In this document: positions 1-6,010 of the stretch, one piece after another
How the letters are laid out: every line of letters starts with the position of its first letter
Position numbering within the stretch: position 1 is the first letter of the stretch
DNA from: PVC group bacterium
GTDB taxonomy: Bacteria > Verrucomicrobiota > Kiritimatiellia > UBA8416 > PXDI01
NCBI GenBank assembly: GCA_003565095.1
Contig: PXDI01000087.1
Location: 1 to 11,444, forward strand
Reading direction: 5' to 3'
Length of the DNA: 11,444 nucleotides
Position numbers and translations under genes: made by a program
The notes under the pieces: generated by a model
The model's database searches: none
What the model saw: the letters and a program-made list of their open reading frames with translations, nothing else
What the model was told of the DNA's origin: nothing

Positions 1-104
1 AAAGCCCACAGAGCACATATTGAATATTCGATTGTCCGGCGGGATAATCTTCCGCACAACAAACCATCACTGTTGTTTCCCCGGACAACTGCCCCCGCTT
101 CCAT
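1..104 (-). CDS. possible N-terminus of an unidentified gene, cut by the window edge
   Basis: An open frame starts at an ATG (complement of 102-104) and runs 34 codons to the window edge without a stop. A GGAGG ribosome-binding sequence lies 4 bases before the ATG. It begins MEAGAVVRGNNSDG and continues with a basic stretch (RLSRR). It is on the same strand as the SprT-like gene and about 70 bases downstream of it. I recognise no family in so short a piece. An 8-bp perfect inverted repeat (32-39 with 81-88, TTGTCCGG/CCGGACAA) lies inside it, so the stretch could instead be a structured non-coding region. The good Shine-Dalgarno is the main support; confidence is low. Confidence 0.3.
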   Translation of the reverse strand, partial: MEAGAVVRGNNSDGLLCGRLSRRTIEYSICALWA

Positions 105-172
105 AAGACCTCCAGAGTTGAGGAATTCTTGCAGAACCAGGCTCAACAGGCAACAATAAACAACCCCTTTAT

Positions 173-874
173 TTATCCGAGAATATCGATCAGCTTACGG
201 GACAGCTCGCGCATGTTATCATATGACGGAAACTGCTTTTCAAGCCGTTTAAAGTTGCGGGTATGGACAATATGGCGGCCATTGGCGGTTTCCGGCGGAA
301 CAGCGTCGTGCAGCATTTCGTGAAAAACAATATATTCAACAAACTGGCGCGGGACTCTGGTGTCATCGAGAACAGGATTAATCCGCACAGTCTGTGTTGC
401 ACGCACATACGACCCATAGCGCACGGAGCGCCTCACCCTGCCACGCCGTGGTACAGGACGGCTCCAGATCACGCTGCATTTCAAGCGCCCGGAGAAATAG
501 CGCACATTCACCTCGCGGGCAATAGCGGCCAGATCATACACTTTACCGACCCGGACAGCCCGGACGGACCTGTTCTTGAGCGGGTTTTCCGCGGCAGTTT
601 CGATAGTACGTACATATTTAAGAACCACATGCCACGCTTTACGGCGACGGGTCGAGAGAAAGATTTTAAGAGCGTGCCAGACATCATCAGGTGCAGCTAG
701 AAAGCCCTGCACCATACGCACCTCTGTATAAGCCTCACGGGCACGGATGGAAATCATCACCGAACGATTGCGAGTAATTACGACCCTGACCGGACGCCCG
801 GGTGCCGATAAAAGCCGCTGCGCATCGTCAACTGTACGAAAAGTCTCCCTGAAAAGCTCCGCCTGCTGCCACAT
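173..874 (-). CDS. SprT-like zinc metallopeptidase domain protein
   Basis: The 233-residue protein (numbered from the ATG at 874) carries the SprT/Spartan-type zinc site: HEMLH at about 185-189 and a third likely ligand, His204, in the run HTRNFKRLE. The preceding segment NVRYFSGRL...VIWS matches the usual SprT fold entry (N-x-x-YF-x-G-x-L, then a WS strand). The C-terminal zinc ribbon of long SprT proteins is absent. The N-terminal ~110 residues are basic and have no recognisable domain. SprT-family proteins are metalloproteases or putative metalloproteases; in eukaryotes Spartan cleaves DNA-protein crosslinks, but the substrate here is unknown. A TTG six bases further upstream (880) is an alternative start; I prefer the ATG, which has a weak GGGA 8 bases before it. 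The gene follows a 240-base structured spacer, so it may have its own transcription signals. The family call is firm, the role is not. Confidence 0.82.
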   Translation of the reverse strand: MWQQAELFRETFRTVDDAQRLLSAPGRPVRVVITRNRSVMISIRAREAYTEVRMVQGFLAAPDDVWHALKIFLSTRRRKAWHVVLKYVRTIETAAENPLKNRSVRAVRVGKVYDLAAIAREVNVRYFSGRLKCSVIWSRPVPRRGRVRRSVRYGSYVRATQTVRINPVLDDTRVPRQFVEYIVFHEMLHDAVPPETANGRHIVHTRNFKRLEKQFPSYDNMRELSRKLIDILG

Positions 875-892
875 AATCAATCCCGAAAAAGT

Positions 893-911
893 TAGCCAGA
901 TCTATTCATCA
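893..911 (+). repeat. dispersed 19-base repeat, copy 1
   Basis: TAGCCAGATCTATTCATCA matches 11324-11342 at 18 of 19 positions, in the same orientation. At the right-hand site it forms the right half of a hairpin (11309-11340); here the matching left arm is missing, so this looks like a half element. It lies just upstream of the SprT-like gene's start. Confidence 0.5.
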
Positions 912-1013
912 TCATGCATCAAAAGCGTCCGCTGACCTTGGTCGGCGGACAAGAAAGTTCAGTTCAATAGCGATGAAAAAACCCACAGAACCGAGCCCGA
1001 AAAGAACAAGCAT
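912..1013 (-). CDS. possible 33-residue membrane-type small protein
   Basis: A 33-codon frame reads MLVLFGLGSVGFFIAIELNF followed by LVRRPRSADAFDA. The first ~22 residues are hydrophobic enough for one membrane helix and are followed by RRPR, the usual positive-inside arrangement. There is no ribosome-binding sequence before the ATG. The frame also runs through a probable terminator and a hairpin repeat, which argues against translation. An in-frame stop (TGA) lies eight codons upstream, so it is a self-contained ORF and not the end of a longer one. It is recorded because it is too short for normal gene calling; it may well be chance. Confidence 0.15.
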   Translation of the reverse strand: MLVLFGLGSVGFFIAIELNFLVRRPRSADAFDA

Positions 1014-1118
1014 TGAGCAAGGCTCATCTGTTGATCAATATGGGCACTTGTCGCTATTGTTATATTCTCCGCTTTTCTGAATTTTTCCGCTCGCCGACCA
1101 AGGTCAGCGCGCGGAAAA
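927..1118. repeat. inverted pair of GC-rich hairpins enclosing nested helices (MITE- or RNA-like element)
   Basis: CGCTGACCTTGGTCGGCG (930-947) is repeated as its exact reverse complement at 1092-1109. Each copy is also a local hairpin: 927-950 has 11-bp arms around TT, and 1083-1118 has 17-bp arms with two mismatches around AA. Inside the pair, further complementary segments nest in order: CAATAGCGA (965-973) with 1051-1059, ACAGA (985-989) with 1027-1031, and GAGCC (993-997) with 1021-1025. The right hairpin begins one base after the stop codon of the CsgG-like gene. The whole could be a palindromic mobile repeat or a folded RNA. Neither outer hairpin is followed by a good T-run. Confidence 0.6.
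976..1044 (-). terminator. probable intrinsic terminator of the CsgG-like gene
   Basis: Read on the minus strand, CCC (1044-1042), ACAGA and GAGCC pair with GGCTC, TCTGT and GGG. The stem is followed at once by TTTTTT (complement of the six A at 976-981). It lies about 75 bases beyond the stop of the CsgG-like gene and in the right orientation for it. The stem is interrupted and the loop is long (23 bases), so strength is uncertain. Confidence 0.4.
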
Positions 1119-1119
1119 G

Positions 1120-2046
1120 TTAGCGCTCCCGCTCAAGAATCTGCCCGCGCGCGAAGCCGCTGCCCTCAACAATCCTTGCGGTTGCGGAAGAATCACGGAC
1201 TTGCGCTATTTCAATACTGCCGATAATCCCGCCCGGCAGGACATCCAGCAAATCGCCGGTTTGCGGGTCTGTTACCAGCGTTCCGGTCCCGCGCACGCGG
1301 AAGGTATGGCCATTGCGCATGCCGCGATCACGACCGCCATTGATGATGATGCCGGAATCAATAACATCGGCGACCATCGGCTGCCAGTGCTGGCGCGGCA
1401 TTTTACGCACAATTTCATGCAATCCCTGCCGGATGGCCGCAGTGGTGGCCTTGCCCAACGGTGTTTTGAAAAAAGCCTTCCCGCCAAACCGCACCCCTTT
1501 ATAATCTGCCTGCACAAACGCGTTACCGGCCTTGGCGCGGCCCGCGCTTTGGACCGAGTCAATGATTACTCCTGATTCAACATCGACGATTGTCAGCGTG
1601 AGCCCCACCCGCGCGGTATAGCCGCCACTGCCGATAAACACCCTGCGGAAGGTCATCCACAAAGATCCGCCGCTGGTTTGCGAGAAATCGGTAATCACGC
1701 CGCGGATAAGATAACGCGCATTATCAAGCCGTCCGTCATCAACCCGCCCCTCCTGTCGAAACATGTCGTGCTTCTGACGTCTGATCTCATTTACCACAGA
1801 ATCCAGCCGACCGCGCTCCAGCACTACAAAATTACGACTGGCTACCAGCTCTGAAACCAGCAAATCGGCCATACCGGAGCCGATCTGCCACTGCCCTTCA
1901 AATCCCGAGCGGTTTTCAAAGGAAGCCACCGCAATCCGCTGCGGCACCGCATTACGCGGCAAAGGGCGGGCCGGGACACCGAGATTGGTGGCGCAGCCGC
2001 AAATGATAGACACCATTACGGCGCCGATTAAACGTATTATTTTCAT
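1120..2046 (-). CDS. CsgG-family lipoprotein with FlgT-like C-terminal region
   Basis: From the ATG at 2046 the product is 308 residues. It opens with a basic-hydrophobic leader ending in the lipobox-like ICGC, so Cys18 would be lipidated and the protein envelope-bound. Residues ~36-215 resemble CsgG/HfaB proteins: QRIAVASFENRSG, then a strand-helix block with LVSELVASRNFVVLERGRL, then RYLIRGVITDF and a central transport-loop-like region. Residues ~225-308 contain GIIINGGRDRGMRNGHTFRV and a glycine-rich ending like the C-terminal domain of FlgT, a flagellar outer-membrane-associated protein. CsgG forms the curli secretion pore; many relatives have unknown roles, and no curli subunit or flagellar gene is nearby, so I would not transfer either function. 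An ATG 36 bases upstream is possible, but the signal peptide and promoter favour 2046. Confidence 0.8.
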   Translation of the reverse strand: MKIIRLIGAVMVSIICGCATNLGVPARPLPRNAVPQRIAVASFENRSGFEGQWQIGSGMADLLVSELVASRNFVVLERGRLDSVVNEIRRQKHDMFRQEGRVDDGRLDNARYLIRGVITDFSQTSGGSLWMTFRRVFIGSGGYTARVGLTLTIVDVESGVIIDSVQSAGRAKAGNAFVQADYKGVRFGGKAFFKTPLGKATTAAIRQGLHEIVRKMPRQHWQPMVADVIDSGIIINGGRDRGMRNGHTFRVRGTGTLVTDPQTGDLLDVLPGGIIGSIEIAQVRDSSATARIVEGSGFARGQILERER

Positions 2047-2053
2047 TCGGAAA

Positions 2054-2082
2054 AAAATAGCACCCGATAGACAGAAATGCAA
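2054..2082 (-). promoter_or_regulatory. candidate promoter of the CsgG-like gene, possibly leaderless
   Basis: On the minus strand TTGCAT (2082-2077) and TATTTT (2059-2054) are separated by 17 bases. Only 7 bases lie between the -10 box and the ATG, so transcription would begin at or one base before the start codon. This fits the absence of a Shine-Dalgarno sequence. The -35 match is poor. Confidence 0.35.
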
Positions 2083-2169
2083 TTTATGATTTGGGCCGGA
2101 CTTTCTCTGGTTTTGAGAAGACCGTTGGGTGAATACTCTTTTCTTATCGCCCCGTCGGTTGCGACCAAA

Positions 2170-3498
2170 TCAGACCATGCCCCATTCGGCCAGCCGTTGA
2201 CGGGCGTATTCAGCCTCTTCACCGGAGGAAACCTGTTCAAGAAACGCCTTAAAGCGCTGGGCGGCGGCTTCCTTGCGCCCCATACCCTCAAGCGCACGGC
2301 CATTGTAGAAATCAGTAAGCGGATTACCCGGCAGCACTTTCGTATAATGTTCAAAATCATGATGCGCACGTTCATACTGCTTTGCACGCAATGCAACCAG
2401 TCCACCCAACTGATATGACTGCGGTTCAGCCGGATAAGCCTGCCGCGCGCGGTCAACATATCGCAAGGCTTCGGGAAGCTGCTCACGCGCCACCTGGCAT
2501 TTGGTCATTTTCATCAGGCCTTCGTAATCGCTGTCGCTGACCTTCAATGCGGCACCATAATGCGTTTCAGCATCCTCCCATTTACGTTCCCGCATGGCAT
2601 TGTCGCCATCCTGCAGATAATCAAGCAATTTTGCCTGCGCCCGGATTGACGCGGTCATATCCATATAGCGTTCACGGTGACGCGGGTTTTCCGCCGCAGA
2701 CGCATAGCTGTCACGGGCGCGGCCGGCAGCGGTCTTGTAGCGTTCATCGCTCATCGGATGCGATGAAAACATCATCTCGATGGCACTGGGCTTGCGTTTG
2801 TTCATACTGCGCAGGATATCCATCAACGAGACCATCCCCTGCGGCGTATAACCGCTGCGTACCATATACTCCATCCCCAGCTCATCCGCCTGACGCTCAT
2901 CATTACGGCTGTACTTTGCCAGCAGCGCCCCGGCACCAATCCCACCCAGTCCAATCACCAACGGCAGGTAATCTTCATTTTTGACCGCCACCGCCACGCC
3001 GACACCGGCCAGCACCAGCATGGTTACCATTCCTTTGGTCATGCGCTGGGCGGTATGACGCGCGTTTACATGCCCCAGTTCGTGCCCGATCAACCCCGCC
3101 AGAGTCGCCTCATCCTCCATTTGCGCCATAAGGCCGCGCGTAATGGCCATCGTTCCTCCCGGGAAGATGTAGCCATTGACGTAGGAGGCATTTACCACCG
3201 TGCCGGAATAAGGCATATGCGGTCGGTGGGTTTTCTGAGCCATATTATGCGTAATGTCTTGGATATATGATTGCAGCCGGGGATCCTGCAGCGGACCGTA
3301 ATCAGCAGAGAACTGATGCGGGGAGTGCTGTTTATCGACATTGATTTCAGCCTCTTCAGAAATAAACATCATCTGTCTTTGGCCGGTGACCGGATTGGTT
3401 GCACAACCGGTGGCTACCGCGGCGGTAGTAAGCGCGGTTACTCCGACAAACTCACGCCGCGTCATTATCCCTGAACGATCATCACGCTTTGCATTCAT
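2170..3498 (-). CDS. M48-family zinc metallopeptidase with C-terminal TPR-like repeats, Tat-type lipoprotein
   Basis: The 442-residue product has HELGH at 139-143 and the third zinc ligand Glu201 in ERQADELG, plus the conserved SSHPMSDER at 245-253; all are typical of M48 peptidases. The leader TRREFVG followed by a hydrophobic run to ATGC (Cys32) looks like a twin-arginine signal ending in a lipobox, so export folded and lipid anchoring are likely. NPVTGQRQMMFISEEAE after the cysteine is typical of this group. Residues ~294-440 form helix-pair repeats resembling TPRs, as in BepA/YfgC, an outer-membrane protein quality-control protease with the same layout. A hydrophobic stretch at 156-193 lies between the zinc motif and Glu201, common in M48. 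The start is supported by GAGGAGG just upstream. It lies 75 bases downstream of the thyX-like gene and may be co-transcribed with it. Confidence 0.9.
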   Translation of the reverse strand: MNAKRDDRSGIMTRREFVGVTALTTAAVATGCATNPVTGQRQMMFISEEAEINVDKQHSPHQFSADYGPLQDPRLQSYIQDITHNMAQKTHRPHMPYSGTVVNASYVNGYIFPGGTMAITRGLMAQMEDEATLAGLIGHELGHVNARHTAQRMTKGMVTMLVLAGVGVAVAVKNEDYLPLVIGLGGIGAGALLAKYSRNDERQADELGMEYMVRSGYTPQGMVSLMDILRSMNKRKPSAIEMMFSSHPMSDERYKTAAGRARDSYASAAENPRHRERYMDMTASIRAQAKLLDYLQDGDNAMRERKWEDAETHYGAALKVSDSDYEGLMKMTKCQVAREQLPEALRYVDRARQAYPAEPQSYQLGGLVALRAKQYERAHHDFEHYTKVLPGNPLTDFYNGRALEGMGRKEAAAQRFKAFLEQVSSGEEAEYARQRLAEWGMV

Positions 3499-3534
3499 AA
3501 CGACCTCCTCGTTTAGTTGCTGGGATCCAGGTCC

Positions 3535-3569
3535 CTAACCCCTAGCCCCTAATTTCTAACCCCTATAAC
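3535..3569. repeat. period-7 CTARNNN array A
   Basis: Five consecutive 7-base units, four of them beginning CTAA or CTAG (CTAACCC, CTAGCCC, CTAATTT, CTAACCC, then a diverged CTATAAC). The array begins three bases past the stop codon of the thyX-like gene. In the sense direction of that gene the units read NNNYTAG, so TAG falls successively into different reading frames. It has the same unit structure as the arrays at 8682 and 8743. Confidence 0.6.
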
Positions 3570-3572
3570 TTA

Positions 3573-4976
3573 CTACTCCGGCTCAGCCTGTCCCGGGCGG
3601 ATATGGGCGCGGGTGGACGGGAATATTTTAAACCACGCGTCCAGCGCAGCATTCAAATGCAAAGCATACCGGTAATGCGCGCCGGTTCCGGTACGCAGCT
3701 CGGCTTCGTAAATGAATTTATCCGCCGTAGTTACATGCTCAAACGGATATTGGGTCCCCAGCAAAGTCCAATAGATGTATGCGGGATTACCGGCAGCCAG
3801 CAGCTCACGCGCCCGGGCTGACAAACTTCTGCCGGTTTCGAAAAGATCCTTAACCACACCGGCCTCCGCAGCCTGCGGGACCTGATCACATGCCCCGTAG
3901 AAACCGGTTGGCACAAGTGGACAGTATTTATTACCGGTCCGGTGGCGGTTTAGATCGCGGATTTCCCCCATAGTCACAGCATCCCAGGCGAACCGAACAA
4001 CCACCCGCCGGGCGGCCTGACCAATCCATGCATAGCGGTTATCGTGATGAGCAAAAGCCGCTGTGATTTCCTCATCCGGGACATCCGCCGGCTTATCAAT
4101 TGCTACTGCGGCGACCGGCGGACAGGCATCTGTGCTTCCGTCATCAAGCCACGGACAAGGCTTGTGCGCGATTGCCGACAAACCGGCAAATTCATCCGCC
4201 AGCCCCTTTTGTGTGGCGGGTTTGGCACAGGCATGCTTCAAAAGCCGCGGCGCGCATAATCCGAGTTCCGCCCGCAAAAGTTCAGCCAGGCGGCGGGCTT
4301 CCGCCAGCGGGTGACTGAACAGTGCGTCACACACTGCGACCCAGGCGCGCGCCGACATCACCAGCATAACGTTGGTACGGGCCGCTACCGGAATATAACA
4401 ACGCGCCCGGTCAAAAGCGTAATTCCGCCGCATTCTGGCAGCCTTGCGCAAACCACTCTCAGATTTATCCGCCAGCACATCTTCAGGGATACGGGTGAGT
4501 TCAGGATTCTTCAGCGCATGTTGCTCCCAATATTCAAGAGCGGCCTCATACGCGCCGAACGCGGCGCGCATTGCAGCATGCCACTCATCCCGCAGAGCCG
4601 CGTCAATGCCGAATGTTTCCGCATCCGGCAGATCTTGCGCATTCAAACGTAAATAGCGTGTGGATGACTCCTGTCCGCCGGCCACGGGACAAAGCGTCCA
4701 CAGATAATATGCCAACCAGAGCGAAACACCGTCGATGAAGATCGCTACCGGGACCATGTCGGCGATCGACTGGTGGCCGTAATCGATCATCCGGAAGATT
4801 GAATCAACCGAACGGTCAAGATTAGCGGGATCGACGCGCGCCAGAATGGCTTCCAACCCCTCATTGTTACGGGAATAGCGCGCACCGCAGGCGGCCAGCA
4901 ATTCAGGGGTCAGCGCCGGACGCCCCGCCGCCCGCGCTGCGTCAGTCGTACACAATGCAACATGCGTTGCCTTCAT
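3573..4976 (-). CDS. tandem ThyX-like (FAD-dependent thymidylate synthase family) protein
   Basis: The 467-residue protein is about twice the usual ThyX length and contains two ThyX-like repeats. Repeat 1 has YGHQSIADMVPVAIFIDGVSLWL (66-88), then QESSTRY (102-108), then RARCYIPVAARTNVMLVMSARAW (190-212). Repeat 2 has EIRDLNRHRTGNKY (338-351) and NPAYIYWTLLGTQYPFEHVTTADKFIYEAELRTG (397-430). The normal ThyX signature is RHRxxSxNExSxRY. Repeat 1 keeps only its second half (RHR replaced by TLC/LCP) and repeat 2 only its first half. ThyX makes dTMP from dUMP using methylenetetrahydrofolate, FAD and NADPH. Long two-repeat ThyX relatives occur in other bacteria, chlamydiae among them as far as I recall, but whether this one is active cannot be read from sequence. 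It lies 23 bases after the FHA gene; the start lacks a clear Shine-Dalgarno apart from a run of G. Confidence 0.75.
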   Translation of the reverse strand: MKATHVALCTTDAARAAGRPALTPELLAACGARYSRNNEGLEAILARVDPANLDRSVDSIFRMIDYGHQSIADMVPVAIFIDGVSLWLAYYLWTLCPVAGGQESSTRYLRLNAQDLPDAETFGIDAALRDEWHAAMRAAFGAYEAALEYWEQHALKNPELTRIPEDVLADKSESGLRKAARMRRNYAFDRARCYIPVAARTNVMLVMSARAWVAVCDALFSHPLAEARRLAELLRAELGLCAPRLLKHACAKPATQKGLADEFAGLSAIAHKPCPWLDDGSTDACPPVAAVAIDKPADVPDEEITAAFAHHDNRYAWIGQAARRVVVRFAWDAVTMGEIRDLNRHRTGNKYCPLVPTGFYGACDQVPQAAEAGVVKDLFETGRSLSARARELLAAGNPAYIYWTLLGTQYPFEHVTTADKFIYEAELRTGTGAHYRYALHLNAALDAWFKIFPSTRAHIRPGQAEPE

Positions 4977-4999
4977 CAGAACCCCCCGGCGTCATTTGT

Positions 5000-5923
5000 T
5001 CATTCGTGAAATTCAGGCAGATCCGGCAAAACTATTTCCGGCAGGTGATCTTCACCGGCAGATCCGGCGCCTTTCAGATAGTGATAACCTTTCAGACCGG
5101 CATAGGCAAGCGCCAGCAGCAAAACAACTTTAATGACCAGTCCGGTCCAGTCCGTCCGCTTGCGCCGCTCCGTATTGGTTATTGTGCCGGATTTTATTCG
5201 AATGGTACCGGCCCGGGCGCGGCGGGTCGTCCCTTCCGGGACTGTTTCTTCTTCATAGCCCGGAACTTCCTCTTCATTCACGCGCGCGGCGATTCTTTCA
5301 ACTCTGGAATGTTTTGCTTTGGATCCGTCATCCACCACCATCAGGTCTGTTGAACCGAGCAGAATATGATCATTCAGATTCAGTCTGCGCATGGTGACCG
5401 GGGTATGGTTTACGAGCGTCTGGTTGGCCGCGCCCAGATCCTCAATCCACAGTTCGTTACCCGATCTGAAATAAAGGCGGCACTGGCTGCGCGAAACGGT
5501 GGGATCATTGATAACCACGCCATCAGCGTCCGGCACCCGACCCAACTCAATCCCGCCCGGCGGCACGCCGATATGCCGGCCGCGCTGCGGTCCGTTTTCA
5601 ATAACCAGATGCACTGGGCGTTCATCGTTCACCACCAGCAGGGCGGTGGAAGCCATTTCAATGTGATCGTTAATATAAAGGCGCGCCCGTTCAACAAGTT
5701 GGCCGTTCACCGCAACGGAGGCTCCGTCCACGCATTCCAACCAGAGACCGTCTCCTTCACGAAAAAAGAGGCGGCACTGCACAGGTGAAAGCCCGGCATC
5801 GTGCAGGGAAATCCCGTCTTCACCGGGCGCGGAGCCCATGCCGGCACCCTGCGGCGGAATATGGATTTCACGCCCGGAATCCAGCCCCTTATCAACTATC
5901 AGATGGATCGTATCTATGTTCAC
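5000..5923 (-). CDS. two-FHA-domain protein with a C-terminal membrane helix
   Basis: The protein, 307 residues from a GTG start, has two FHA-like domains in tandem (about 5-98 and 103-198). The second is canonical: GR at 128-129, SRSQCRL at 144-150 (the phosphopeptide-binding SRxH-type loop with Q for H) and Asn172. The first has lost the GR arginine and reads LSPVQCRL instead of SR, so it probably does not bind phosphothreonine, although its Asn73 remains. A charged linker follows, rich in Thr and Arg, and a single hydrophobic helix (~262-277) after KRTDW, ending in a short acidic tail. It is therefore likely a tail-anchored protein with the FHA domains in the cytoplasm. FHA domains read Ser/Thr kinase signalling, but no kinase gene is in the window. 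A TTG at 5932 would add MAA; the promoter spacing (18-base leader) slightly favours the GTG. Confidence 0.82.
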   Translation of the reverse strand: MNIDTIHLIVDKGLDSGREIHIPPQGAGMGSAPGEDGISLHDAGLSPVQCRLFFREGDGLWLECVDGASVAVNGQLVERARLYINDHIEMASTALLVVNDERPVHLVIENGPQRGRHIGVPPGGIELGRVPDADGVVINDPTVSRSQCRLYFRSGNELWIEDLGAANQTLVNHTPVTMRRLNLNDHILLGSTDLMVVDDGSKAKHSRVERIAARVNEEEVPGYEEETVPEGTTRRARAGTIRIKSGTITNTERRKRTDWTGLVIKVVLLLALAYAGLKGYHYLKGAGSAGEDHLPEIVLPDLPEFHE

Positions 5924-5947
5924 AGCCGCCAAAGTCTTTGAGTTTTA

Positions 5948-5976
5948 ATTACAATAAAGCGCTAATGATAAATCAA
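5948..5976 (-). promoter_or_regulatory. sigma70-like promoter of the FHA / thyX-like genes
   Basis: On the minus strand TTGATT (5976-5971) and TGTAAT (5953-5948) are separated by exactly 17 bases. The -10 box matches TATAAT at five of six positions. Transcription would start near 5941, about 18 bases before the GTG start of the FHA gene. This is the best promoter match in the window. Confidence 0.5.
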
Positions 5977-6010
5977 ACCACCGGCGGCTGGCAAGAACAG
6001 ATGGAAGGTA

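Noticed and set aside
117..155. GTTGAG/CTCAAC inverted repeat as terminator of the SprT-like gene
   Set aside because: Six-base arms with a 19-base loop and no T-run; expected by chance.
263..700. 145-codon plus-strand open frame
   Set aside because: Antisense to the SprT-like gene with its HEMLH motif; no independent support.
927..950. Outer hairpin as a terminator
   Set aside because: Neither strand has a proper T-run directly after the stem; the inner stem followed by six T (976-981) is a better terminator.
2043..2486. 147-codon minus-strand frame overlapping the M48 gene end
   Set aside because: Out of frame with the peptidase, whose TPR-like C-terminus continues through the region; arginine-rich shadow translation.
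3535..3569. Telomere-like CCCTAAC repeats as evidence of a eukaryotic origin or a linear end
   Set aside because: The units vary in their last three bases, there are only five, they lie between bacterial genes, and the same period occurs at 8682-8777.
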